Source of the DNA: Treponema sp. UBA4307
GTDB taxonomy: Bacteria; Spirochaetota; Spirochaetia; Treponematales; Treponemataceae
Length of the DNA: 13,667 nucleotides
Reading direction: 5' to 3'
Assembly: GCA_002394685.1 (NCBI GenBank)
Contig: DGUP01000062.1
Coordinates: 1-13,667 of the forward strand
Shown here one piece after another: positions 6,408 to 12,735 of the stretch; position 1 is the stretch's first letter, and the number at the start of each line of letters is the position of its first letter. The notes beneath the pieces were generated by a model. It worked only from the letters and a program-made list of their open reading frames with translations, was not told the DNA's origin and did not search any database. Made by a program: the position numbers and the translations under genes.

Positions 6408-6738
6408 TCTCCTTTATATTCATTTCGTTTCCTTTAACTAAAACTGTATCATCACTTCTGCAGAAAGGACAGATTCTTCCGTGTTCTACAGTTGAATATG
6501 TTTTTCCGCAGGAGTTGCAGATTGTGACGGCAGGAAGAGTTTCAATCTTTAATTCAGCATTGTCCATTATTGGATGCTTTTTGATTGTCCAGTTCCAGCC
6601 ATCAATAAGGTAGTCTGGCAAAACGCCGGAAACTTCTCCCAGTTCCAGAGTTACGCTCTGAATCTTTTCAAGTTTCTGCTCTTCTGCCAGTTCCTCAAGT
6701 CTGTTCACTATGTGAAAGACTAAACCAAGTTCGTGCAT
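6394..6738 (-). CDS. hypA: Nickel chaperone HypA
   Basis: A 114-residue HypA, the usual length. It starts with MHEL, where the N-terminal amine, His2 and Glu3 form the nickel site. Its zinc site is two Cys pairs, Cys74/Cys77 (CNSC) and Cys90/Cys93 (CPFC). HypA takes nickel together with HypB and passes it to the large subunit of [NiFe]-hydrogenase; in some bacteria it also serves urease. Its ATG lies three bases after the stop of the oxidoreductase gene, so translation is probably coupled. The Shine-Dalgarno AAGAAGGG lies in the end of that gene. No hydrogenase, hypC, hypD, hypE or hypF is in the operon, so its client may be another protein of this operon or a hydrogenase elsewhere in the genome. 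Confidence 0.95.
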   Translation of the reverse strand: MHELGLVFHIVNRLEELAEEQKLEKIQSVTLELGEVSGVLPDYLIDGWNWTIKKHPIMDNAELKIETLPAVTICNSCGKTYSTVEHGRICPFCRSDDTVLVKGNEMNIKEIEAM

Positions 6739-6741
6739 TAA

Positions 6742-9459
6742 TTATTTGCCCTTCTTCTTGTTCTCTTTGTTGAACTTAATCTTAATCTCACGCTTGAGCA
6801 TGTATGGAAGAATGGCCTTAAGTTTGTCTTCACTCTTAACCATTTTGCTGCAGCCTGGATTTTCGCGGTAGAGATGAATTGCATCGAACTTACACTTTGT
6901 TGTACAAACACCACAACCAACACAGTGGTTTTCATCAACAACAGATGCACCACAGCTTAAACAGCGGCCTGTTTCCTTTTTAACCTGTTCTTCTGTAAAT
7001 ACAACTTTGTATTCTTCGAAGCCTTTTCCAGATTTTGAAGCAGGAACCTGGCGTGGAGTGTTGTCGTATCCTTCAACAACAATATTTTCTTTATCAAGTT
7101 CAATGAACTCACGCTTGTCACGACCGATTGTCATTGTTGAGTGAGGCTGAACGAATCTGTGGATTGAAACAGAAGCCAGTTTACCTGCAGCAATTGCATC
7201 GATTGCGAACTTAGGACCAGTGTATACATCACCACCAATAAAGAGATCTGGACAGCCCTTAACCTGATAAGTAACTCTGTCTGCCTGAAGTGCAGGACCC
7301 TTGAATTCAGCGCCCTTTTCATCCTTAAGAAGATCACCCCATACAGAAGCCTGACCTACAGCAAAAATAATTCTGTCGCACTTGATTGTGATTGTATCGT
7401 TTTCATCATACTTAGGATCAAAGCGGCCTTCTGCGTTTTTAACCTGAGTACATTTCTTCATTACAATGCCTGTAACTTTTCCGCCTTCAGTAAGAACTTC
7501 TTTTGGACCCCAGCCAGGATTGAGAATAACTCCATCTTCCTTAGCTTCTTCCTTTTCTTCAGCAGAAGCAGGCATTTCGTCAAACTGTTCCAGAGAAAGC
7601 TGTGTTACTTTTGAAGCACCGTTACGTGCTGAACAGCGGGATGCATCAACTGCAACGTTACCGCCACCGATTACTACAACTTCACCCTTAAACTCTTTGC
7701 CTCCGCAGTTTGCATCGTGGAGGTAATCAAGGGCAGTGAATGTTCCTTCAGCAGTGTCACCTGGAACTCCAGGTCTTCTTCCACCTGAACAACCAATTGC
7801 CAGGTAGAATGCCTTGTAACCCTGTGCCCGGAGTTCAGCAAGGGAAATATCCTTTCCAACTTCTACGCCTGTTTTGATTTCAACGCCCATTTCCTTGAGA
7901 ACGTCGATTTCAGCCTGAATTACATTCTTTTCCAGTTTGAAGCTTGGAATACCGTAAACAAGCATACCACCGGCCTTTTCGTTCTTTTCAAATACTGTAG
8001 GACGGTAACCCTTTTCAGCCAGATAGAAGGCACAACTTAAACCTGCAGGACCACCACCAATAATGGCAATCTTCTGCTGGAATTCACCTCTGTTAGAAGG
8101 AATAACCTTTGCAGGAATATATCTTGTTGCACTGTCCAGATCCTTCTGGGCAATGAACTTCTTAACTTCATCAATTGCAATTGCTTCGTCTATTGTGCCG
8201 CGTGTACATGCAGCTTCACATCTCTTGTTACAGATGCGGCCACATACTGCAGGGAAAGGATTGTCCTTTTTAATCAGGGCAAGGGCTTCTGTGTAACGGC
8301 CTTCGCTTGCCATTCTCAAATATCCCTGAACTGAAACATGAGCAGGGCAGGCTGTCTTACAAGGAGCAGTACCTGTGTCGTAGCAGTTCTTTCTGTTGTT
8401 GTCACGATAGTCTACATCCCACTTCTCAGGACCCCACTTAACCTTATCCGGCATTTCATGCTTTGGATAAACAATAGGACCGTTCTTTGTGCAGAGCTTC
8501 TGTCCAAGTTTAGCAGCACCGGCAGGGCAGTATTCAACACACTTACCACAGGCAACACACTTTTCCGGAGTAACACGGGCAACGTATGCAGAACGGCTCA
8601 AGTTTGGAGTATTGAAGAGGAGGGAAGTTCTAAGTGCATAGCAGACATTTACGTTACAGTTACAGATAGCAAAGATTTTATCCTTACCATCAATGTTTGT
8701 AATCTGATGAACGAAACCATTGTCTTCTGCTCTCTGGAGAATTTTCATAACTTCATCACGGGTTACATAGTGACCACGCTTTGTTTCTACCAGGTAGTCA
8801 GCCATGTCGCCCACACCAATACACCAGTCAGCAGGATCATCTGCACAACCTTCTTCGTAAGTGCGGCGGCTTAAACGGCATGAACAAGGAGAAGCAGCAT
8901 ATTTACCTTCGTACTTGTCCAGCCAGTGTGAAATATGCTCAACTGAAACAGACTTGCTTTCTGATTCAATTGCTTTTTCTACAGGAATAACGTGCATACC
9001 GATTCCGGCACCGCCCTGTGGAACCATTGGAGTGATTTTTTCCAGAGGTTCAAATGCCATGCGCTCAAAGAATTTACCAAGCTTTGGATGTTCTTCCAGC
9101 TGCTTTTCATTCATGTTTGTAAATTCTGCAGAACCAGGAACGAACATTGGAAGAATATACTGCTTTTCCCTCTTTTTGTTTTCCCAGTTATACTCAATAA
9201 CACCTGCTACTGCGCATTCATACATAAGTTTTTCAAGATACTCAGGATCTTTCTTTGTAAGTTTTGCCAGTGCCTTCAAAGTATATGGATGGCGGACCTT
9301 CATTAAAAGAAGCACTTCTGCCATTTCATCAGTTACGATTTCATTAAGACCCCAGTATTCAGGATCATTTTCATTAATTTTGCGACCAAGACGGTCTGTA
9401 ATTTTTTGACCAAGAGCCAGAATGTTTTGTCTTACGACAGGTTTTGCTTCATCTGCCAT
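6742..9459 (-). CDS. Large Fe-S/FAD NAD(P)-linked oxidoreductase
   Basis: A 905-residue cytoplasmic electron-transfer protein. Order of parts: a winged-helix-like region (about 40-110); an unusual Cys-rich part with Cys192, 194, 205, 213 and Cys266, 268, 273; a ferredoxin cluster Cys301/304/307/311; a GltD-like Fe-S part with Cys367/371 and Cys406/410/414/418; an FAD-binding Rossmann motif IGGGPAG (467-473); an NAD(P)-binding motif IGGGNVA (597-603); a GGDVYTG segment (742-748) closing the FAD site; and C-terminal Cys833/836 and Cys846/849/852/856. The middle resembles the small subunit of glutamate synthase, which passes electrons from NAD(P)H through FAD to Fe-S clusters. No glutamate synthase large subunit is nearby. 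A good Shine-Dalgarno AAGGAGA (9466-9472) precedes ATG 9459. It sits between hypB and hypA, and its electron partner is plausibly the DUF5692 protein. Confidence 0.85.
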   Translation of the reverse strand: MADEAKPVVRQNILALGQKITDRLGRKINENDPEYWGLNEIVTDEMAEVLLLMKVRHPYTLKALAKLTKKDPEYLEKLMYECAVAGVIEYNWENKKREKQYILPMFVPGSAEFTNMNEKQLEEHPKLGKFFERMAFEPLEKITPMVPQGGAGIGMHVIPVEKAIESESKSVSVEHISHWLDKYEGKYAASPCSCRLSRRTYEEGCADDPADWCIGVGDMADYLVETKRGHYVTRDEVMKILQRAEDNGFVHQITNIDGKDKIFAICNCNVNVCYALRTSLLFNTPNLSRSAYVARVTPEKCVACGKCVEYCPAGAAKLGQKLCTKNGPIVYPKHEMPDKVKWGPEKWDVDYRDNNRKNCYDTGTAPCKTACPAHVSVQGYLRMASEGRYTEALALIKKDNPFPAVCGRICNKRCEAACTRGTIDEAIAIDEVKKFIAQKDLDSATRYIPAKVIPSNRGEFQQKIAIIGGGPAGLSCAFYLAEKGYRPTVFEKNEKAGGMLVYGIPSFKLEKNVIQAEIDVLKEMGVEIKTGVEVGKDISLAELRAQGYKAFYLAIGCSGGRRPGVPGDTAEGTFTALDYLHDANCGGKEFKGEVVVIGGGNVAVDASRCSARNGASKVTQLSLEQFDEMPASAEEKEEAKEDGVILNPGWGPKEVLTEGGKVTGIVMKKCTQVKNAEGRFDPKYDENDTITIKCDRIIFAVGQASVWGDLLKDEKGAEFKGPALQADRVTYQVKGCPDLFIGGDVYTGPKFAIDAIAAGKLASVSIHRFVQPHSTMTIGRDKREFIELDKENIVVEGYDNTPRQVPASKSGKGFEEYKVVFTEEQVKKETGRCLSCGASVVDENHCVGCGVCTTKCKFDAIHLYRENPGCSKMVKSEDKLKAILPYMLKREIKIKFNKENKKKGK

Positions 9460-9525
9460 ACTGTATTCTCCTTACACTAAAACTAAGAAAAAAATAAATT
9501 GTTTTGCTTAACCCAATAAACAGTT

Positions 9526-10194
9526 CTATTTATTCCAAACCTGAACTTCGTTAAGAAGCCAGCTGCACCAGTCATCAAAACCTTCACCAGTCTTTGCAGA
9601 AACCGGGAAAATCTTAACGTTTTTATTCAGTCTGCCAACATATTCCCTAAGTTTATCCATATCAAAATCAAAATAGGGCATTACATCAATTTTATTGATA
9701 AGAAGTGCGTCAACCTTTGAGAACATAAGCGGATACTTCAAAGGCTTATCGTGACCTTCCGGAACAGAAAGAATCATTACGTTTTTAACGGCACCAGTAT
9801 CAAATTCAGCCGGACAGATAAGGTTTCCAACATTTTCCAGAACAACCAGATCAAGTTCATCTGTACCAAGTTCTGTAAGTCCTTGTTCTGTCATTGCAGC
9901 GTCAAGATGGCACATACCACCTGTATGAAGCTGAATTGATTTTACTCCTGCTCCTGCAATAGTTTCAGCATCTACGCTGGAATCAATGTCTGCTTCCATT
10001 ACGCCAATCTTAATCTTTTCCTTCAAGCGGCAAATCGACTGCATAAGAGTAGTCGTTTTGCCGCTGCCAGGAGATGACATAAGGTTCATAAGAAAAGTTT
10101 TCTTTTCATGAAGCTGATTTCTTAAACGTTCAGCTTCTTTATCGTTATTGTTAAGAATATTTTCCTTTACTTCAATAACCTTGATTTTGTCCAT
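9526..10194 (-). CDS. hypB: Nickel-insertion GTPase HypB
   Basis: A 222-residue HypB, a P-loop GTPase that drives nickel transfer with HypA. Motifs: Walker A SPGSGKTT (41-48), metal-switch segment EADIDSSVDAE (67-77), GMCHLDA (93-99), LENVGNLICPAEFD (119-132), and base-recognition NKID (167-170). Cys95, His96 and Cys127 have the same spacing as the G-domain metal site of E. coli HypB (Cys166, His167, Cys198). The N-terminal CxxCGC nickel motif and the His-rich tract of some HypBs are absent, so it has only the shared G-domain site. AGGA at 10203-10206 serves ATG 10194. Codon use is mixed AAA/AAG, unlike DUF5692. It follows the two small membrane proteins and precedes the oxidoreductase by 66 bases. 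Confidence 0.95.
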   Translation of the reverse strand: MDKIKVIEVKENILNNNDKEAERLRNQLHEKKTFLMNLMSSPGSGKTTTLMQSICRLKEKIKIGVMEADIDSSVDAETIAGAGVKSIQLHTGGMCHLDAAMTEQGLTELGTDELDLVVLENVGNLICPAEFDTGAVKNVMILSVPEGHDKPLKYPLMFSKVDALLINKIDVMPYFDFDMDKLREYVGRLNKNVKIFPVSAKTGEGFDDWCSWLLNEVQVWNK

Positions 10195-10210
10195 CTAATA
10201 TTCCTGAAAA

Positions 10211-10498
10211 TTATTTTGCTTTTGCTTCTTTGATTTTGCCTGCAAGAAGAAGTACGGCAAAGAATGCCCATCCGAATCCTGCAATAATTCCGCCAAGAAT
10301 TAAGTCTTCTTTGCTGAAGTCAAAGAAACCTTCACCACCGATTGCGCTGACAATGCAGTCAACAAGCCACATAATAGCAGCTCCCCAGAAAGCCAGGCTT
10401 GTAACCATAAGAGCCTTTTTCTCAGCTGAATTTTTTCTTGCAAGAAGAAATGCTACAGAAGCAATAACAGCCATTGCGATTGTAATTAATTCACACAT
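10211..10498 (-). CDS. Small three-helix membrane protein
   Basis: A 95-residue protein with three hydrophobic helices (about 4-20, 30-52, 66-87), a positively charged RKNSAEKK loop after helix 1 and a Lys-rich tail. Family not recognised. I chose ATG 10498 over a GTG at 10507, which would overlap the stop of the upstream gene by 4 bases; AGGAG lies about 10 bases before the ATG but directly against the GTG. Cys2 next to Glu3 at the start, and Cys48 and Asp47 within helix 2, are notable polar residues. It is cotranscribed with the gene before it (5-base gap) and hypB (16-base gap). A small subunit or assembly factor of the DUF5692 membrane protein is a reasonable guess. Confidence 0.7.
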   Translation of the reverse strand: MCELITIAMAVIASVAFLLARKNSAEKKALMVTSLAFWGAAIMWLVDCIVSAIGGEGFFDFSKEDLILGGIIAGFGWAFFAVLLLAGKIKEAKAK

Positions 10499-10503
10499 AG
10501 TCC

Positions 10504-10866
10504 TCACGCTCCTGCATTCTGAGTTTTCTTTGACTTAAGCTTTTTGTGAACCAGACATCCGATTGCCCAGACTGCAGTTACAAAAACAGCCATTGCAACT
10601 CCAGATGTTGCAATTTCCTTAAGCATTTCCATAGTGTTTCCATCCTGTACTGCTGTAAGGAAAGGGAATTTAAAGATGATTTCGCCGTGGTAAATATGTT
10701 CAATTGCCAGAAGTGCACTTCCGCCATAGAGCATATTTTTCAAGATCTTAAGTTTTTTGATACGTGATTCTTTGATTACTGAATCAGCTGTAGAGTGATT
10801 TTTGTAAATACCCTGAGCTACTGACAAAACAATAGCTTCAGCCAATGGTGCTGTAAAACATGCCAT
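10504..10866 (-). CDS. Small membrane protein, first gene of operon
   Basis: A 120-residue protein with an N-terminal amphipathic or membrane-skimming stretch (MACFTAPLAEAIV, 1-13), a charged region (22-44), a hydrophobic segment about 46-65 containing EHIYH (Glu56, His57, His60), another about 86-106 ending at Cys104, and a Lys-rich tail. I do not recognise the family. Cys3 and the His pair could bind metal, which would fit next to nickel chaperones, but this is inference. GGAGG (10873-10877) clearly fixes ATG 10866. It is the promoter-proximal gene, and its TGA lies 5 bases before the next start, so the two small proteins are probably made together. Confidence 0.7.
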   Translation of the reverse strand: MACFTAPLAEAIVLSVAQGIYKNHSTADSVIKESRIKKLKILKNMLYGGSALLAIEHIYHGEIIFKFPFLTAVQDGNTMEMLKEIATSGVAMAVFVTAVWAIGCLVHKKLKSKKTQNAGA

Positions 10867-10878
10867 TGCAAACCTCCA

Positions 10879-10911
10879 TATAGAATAAATAATATTTTCT
10901 TCTATTCTATA
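10879..10911. promoter_or_regulatory. 9-bp inverted repeat over operon start site, likely operator
   Basis: TATAGAATA (10879-10887) and TATTCTATA (10903-10911) are perfect inverted copies with a 15-base spacer. The right arm contains the -10 box of the operon promoter, and the start site (near 10897) falls in the spacer. The RNA would therefore carry only one arm, which favours a DNA-binding site over an mRNA hairpin. A repressor bound here would block the promoter. The regulator is unknown. Confidence 0.5.
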
Positions 10912-10932
10912 CCTAATATTTTAATATGACAA
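10904..10932 (-). promoter_or_regulatory. Promoter of the six-gene operon
   Basis: On the minus strand TTGTCA (10927-10932) and TAGAAT (10904-10909) are separated by exactly 17 bases, five of six matches each to the sigma-70 boxes. The start would be near 10897, with a leader of about 30 bases to the GGAGG and ATG at 10866. Confidence 0.75.
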
Positions 10933-10939
10933 ACAAATT

Positions 10940-10956
10940 TGATAGTGAGGCTATCA
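10940..10956. promoter_or_regulatory. Palindrome upstream of operon promoter, possible activator site
   Basis: TGATAG (10940-10945) and CTATCA (10951-10956) form a perfect inverted repeat with a 5-base spacer. It is centred about 51 bases upstream of the predicted start, a distance where activators often bind. The half-site only loosely recalls CRP/FNR-type sites, so I do not assign a regulator. Confidence 0.3.
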
Positions 10957-11075
10957 TTTCTCCGATTTTTTTCCCGGGACCTCTTTCGAAGCCAGAAATT
11001 AAAAGACTTTTATATATAAATTGAAAAAAAGTGACAGGTCTGTTCTAATTCTGTGAAGAAAAGCTTGTGAAGTGC

Positions 11076-11107
11076 AAAAAAATACCCGCCTTGTTAAAAA
11101 GACGGGT
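11076..11107 (-). terminator. Terminator of rpmB
   Basis: ACCCG (11084-11088) pairs with CGGGT (11103-11107) and CTT (11090-11092) with AAG (11099-11101). On the minus strand this is followed by TATTTTTTT (plus-strand A-run 11076-11082). It lies 28 bases after the rpmB stop. The stretch from here to 10957 has no gene that I can see. Confidence 0.85.
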
Positions 11108-11135
11108 TTTAAGAGATTAAAAGCAGTAAAAAAGA

Positions 11136-11363
11136 TTATGCTTTTGGAGCTCCTGCATTTGCTGGAGTTACGTTTACTTTCTTTTCTACATAACCTGCAC
11201 GAAGACAGTGTGTGCAAACATTGAGAGTAACTGTTGTTCCTCCAATTACAGTCTTAATCTTTAACAGATTTGGTTTCCAAGTGCGCTTTGTGTGGTTGTA
11301 AGAGTTAGAAACCTTGCTGCCGTGCATTGGGTGCTTTCCGCAAACATCACATGTTCTTGACAT
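11136..11363 (-). CDS. rpmB: 50S ribosomal protein L28
   Basis: A 75-residue L28 with the family start SRTCDVCGKHPMHG, the N-H-TKRTWKPNL segment, and the C-terminal core VTLNVCTHCLRAGYVEK. Cys5/Cys8 and Cys50/Cys53 form the zinc-binding (C+) version. L28 is an essential part of the large ribosomal subunit. It is a single-gene transcript with its own consensus promoter (11406-11434) and terminator (11076-11107). AGGTG lies a few bases before ATG 11363. Lysine codons are largely AAG, which gives a local reference for highly expressed genes. Confidence 0.97.
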   Translation of the reverse strand: MSRTCDVCGKHPMHGSKVSNSYNHTKRTWKPNLLKIKTVIGGTTVTLNVCTHCLRAGYVEKKVNVTPANAGAPKA

Positions 11364-11405
11364 ATTATCACCTACCTAGTTTGTGTTCTCGAGTTAAGTA
11401 GAACA

Positions 11406-11434
11406 ATATTACAGATTTGGCGCCCTAATGTCAA
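11406..11434 (-). promoter_or_regulatory. Promoter of rpmB
   Basis: On the minus strand TTGACA (11429-11434) is a perfect -35 box and TAATAT (11406-11411) a good -10 box, with 17 bases between. Transcription would start near 11399, giving a leader of about 36 bases before the rpmB ATG. Confidence 0.85.
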
Positions 11435-11550
11435 CGGTTAAGGCCTTATTCCACTTGATTTACAGGCATTAGTGATAATTCTGTTCCGCATCTGTACCAG
11501 ATCCCACAGTCCATTGTTGTTTAACAAAGACCATATCCTATTACCTCCGT

Positions 11551-11617
11551 TCCGCGGCTCAGTAACCCTCGGTGCTTCGCACTGGCCTTCGGCCACCGCT
11601 CCAGTCGGGCTCACCGC
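11551..11617. other. G+C-rich cluster of tight hairpins
   Basis: In A/T-rich surroundings this patch holds GTGC-TTC-GCAC (11572-11582) and TGGCC-TTC-GGCCA (11583-11595) back to back. CGGTG (11570-11574) can pair with CACCG (11594-11598) as an alternative. It looks like a structured RNA or a recombination or repeat element; no promoter or T-run fits. The open frames crossing it look spurious. From 11435 to 11690 I see nothing else. Confidence 0.4.
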
Positions 11618-11716
11618 ATTTATAGATTTGTTTACGATAAATATAAAATTTTGCTCCCGGGGGAAATTACTAGTGTAAAAGCACGATACAAGAAATTAAA
11701 TATGCTGCCGGGATAA

Positions 11717-11798
11717 AAAAGTTTTTGAAAAACCGGAGGCTCGCTAACGATGTATATATAAAAATAACTACCGGTCGAGTCTGGATTTCACAGAACCG
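11717..11798 (+). repeat. 82-bp direct repeat, copy 1
   Basis: From AAAAGTTTTTG to ACAGAACCG. Nearly identical copies lie at 12071-12152 and 12531-12612; the only difference I see is one C/T position near the end (TTTCACAG here and in copy 3, TTTTACAG in copy 2). Such identity implies recent duplication or gene conversion. Confidence 0.9.
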
Positions 11799-11818
11799 CG
11801 CCATATTGGCGCTAGACG

Positions 11819-11874
11819 CAGAACAGTGATAAGAACCTATTTAAGGTTGCCGCTTTGCGGCAATCACTGTTCTG
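11819..11874. repeat. Hairpin core E1
   Basis: A perfect 12-bp outer stem, CAGAACAGTGAT (11819-11830) with ATCACTGTTCTG (11863-11874), encloses two small hairpins: AACCT-ATTTA-AGGTT (11834-11848) and GCCGC-TTT-GCGGC (11849-11861). The result is a three-way junction. Flanks ACG before and AGT after are shared with E2 and E3, while the stem sequence is different. Confidence 0.75.
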
Positions 11875-12070
11875 AGTCTTTCTGTAAAATCCAGCCTCTC
11901 CCTACCGTAATTTTTATATTGTACTTTGAGGGGGCACAGATGGAATGTTTTTTCAAAAACTTTTTTATTCCTCCCGCTTTTTAATTACAAGGCACTGCTG
12001 AAAGAAAGTCTGCAAAATCCAGCCTCTTCCTCCCGTAATTTTTATATTGTACTTTTGAGGGGCACAGAAG

Positions 12071-12152
12071 AAAAGTTTTTGAAAAACCGGAGGCTCGCTA
12101 ACGATGTATATATAAAAATAACTACCGGTCGAGTCTGGATTTTACAGAACCG
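12071..12152 (+). repeat. 82-bp direct repeat, copy 2
   Basis: Second copy of the A-B direct repeat. It is preceded by an inverted B' (12009-12067), so the two can also pair as a hairpin with the A part in the loop. Confidence 0.9.
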
Positions 12153-12221
12153 TATGTAAGTAATTAACATGCTACCGGAATAAAAAAGTTTTCGAAAAAC
12201 CGGAGGCTCGCCTCCTACACG

Positions 12222-12273
12222 CAGTTTGTGCTTGTAATTATATACGTTAGCCGCTTTGCGGCTGCACAAACTG
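12222..12273. repeat. Hairpin core E2
   Basis: Outer stem CAGTTTGTGC (12222-12231) with GCACAAACTG (12264-12273), a perfect 10 bp, encloses AGCCGC-TTT-GCGGCT (12249-12263). It is flanked by A (12171-12210) and A' (12277-12322), which extend the palindrome to about 150 bp. Confidence 0.75.
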
Positions 12274-12530
12274 AGTGTTTTTTCAAAAACTTTTTTATTC
12301 CTCCCGCTTTTTAATTACAAGGTACGTCTGAAAGAATTTTCTGTAAAATCCAGCCTCTCCCTCCCGTGTTTTTTATACATTTTACTTTTGGGGGATACGA
12401 AGGATTATTTTTTCAAAAACTTTTTTATTCCTCCCGCTTTTTAATTACAAGGCACTGCTGGAAGAAAGTCTGTAAAATCCAGCCTCTTCCTCCCGTAATT
12501 TTTATATTGTACTTTTGAGGGGCACAGAAG

Positions 12531-12612
12531 AAAAGTTTTTGAAAAACCGGAGGCTCGCTAACGATGTATATATAAAAATAACTACCGGTCGAGTCTGGAT
12601 TTCACAGAACCG
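12531..12612 (+). repeat. 82-bp direct repeat, copy 3
   Basis: Third copy of the A-B direct repeat, exactly 460 bases after copy 2 and matching copy 1 at the single variable C/T position. Confidence 0.9.
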
Positions 12613-12683
12613 AGTTGCAAGAAATTAAATATGCTACCGGAATAAAAAAGTTTTCGAAAAACCGGAGGCTAGCCTCCTACACG

Positions 12684-12735
12684 CAGTTTGTGCTTGTAAT
12701 TATATACGTTAGCCGCTTTGCGGCTGCACAAACTG
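12684..12735. repeat. Hairpin core E3
   Basis: Same core as E2, 462 bases later: CAGTTTGTGC (12684-12693) with GCACAAACTG (12726-12735) around the GCCGC-TTT-GCGGC hairpin. The flank reads GGCTAGCC here instead of GGCTCGCC. Confidence 0.75.

Larger units (their letters stand above)
11694..11992. repeat. Giant imperfect palindrome, about 300 bp
   Basis: The first unit reads A-B-E-B'-A'. Its left arm (11694-11798) pairs over most of its length with its right arm (11881-11992). Matches include ATAAAAAAGTTTTTGAAAAA with its inverse at about 11948-11969, and CTGGATTT-ACAGA with its inverse at 11881-11893. A unique insert at 11798-11812 is itself a perfect hairpin (GCGCCA-TAT-TGGCGC). If single-stranded, this would form one very long hairpin capped by E1. 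Confidence 0.75.
12009..12468 (+). repeat. Tandem block of about 460 bp, copy 1
   Basis: Modules B' A B A E A' B' A'. It is repeated immediately at 12469-12930 in the same order and orientation. Corresponding features are offset by 460-462 bases (82-bp repeat, E core, A' copies). The stretches at 12153-12170 and 12323-12400 have diverged most. Confidence 0.85.

Noticed and set aside
8338..9409. Long plus-strand open frames opposite the oxidoreductase gene
   Set aside because: They are antisense shadows of the 905-residue gene, whose motifs and ribosome binding site are clear on the minus strand.
10499..10507. GTG start at 10507 for the second small membrane protein
   Set aside because: AGGAG would lie directly against the GTG; the ATG at 10498 has suitable spacing and avoids overlap with the upstream stop.
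10879..10911. NikR-box assignment for the operon inverted repeat
   Set aside because: Spacing is roughly similar to NikR sites, but the half-sites do not match GTATGA/TCATAC and no nikR gene is visible, so only an unnamed operator is reported.
11472..11678. 68-codon plus-strand open frame upstream of rpmB
   Set aside because: It crosses the hairpin cluster, has no Shine-Dalgarno, and its middle is dictated by the G+C-rich hairpins rather than by protein-like composition.
11926..12444. Small open frames inside the repeat array
   Set aside because: They exist only because the modules repeat; they have low-complexity Phe/Leu/Lys composition, no ribosome binding sites, and no conservation across module copies.
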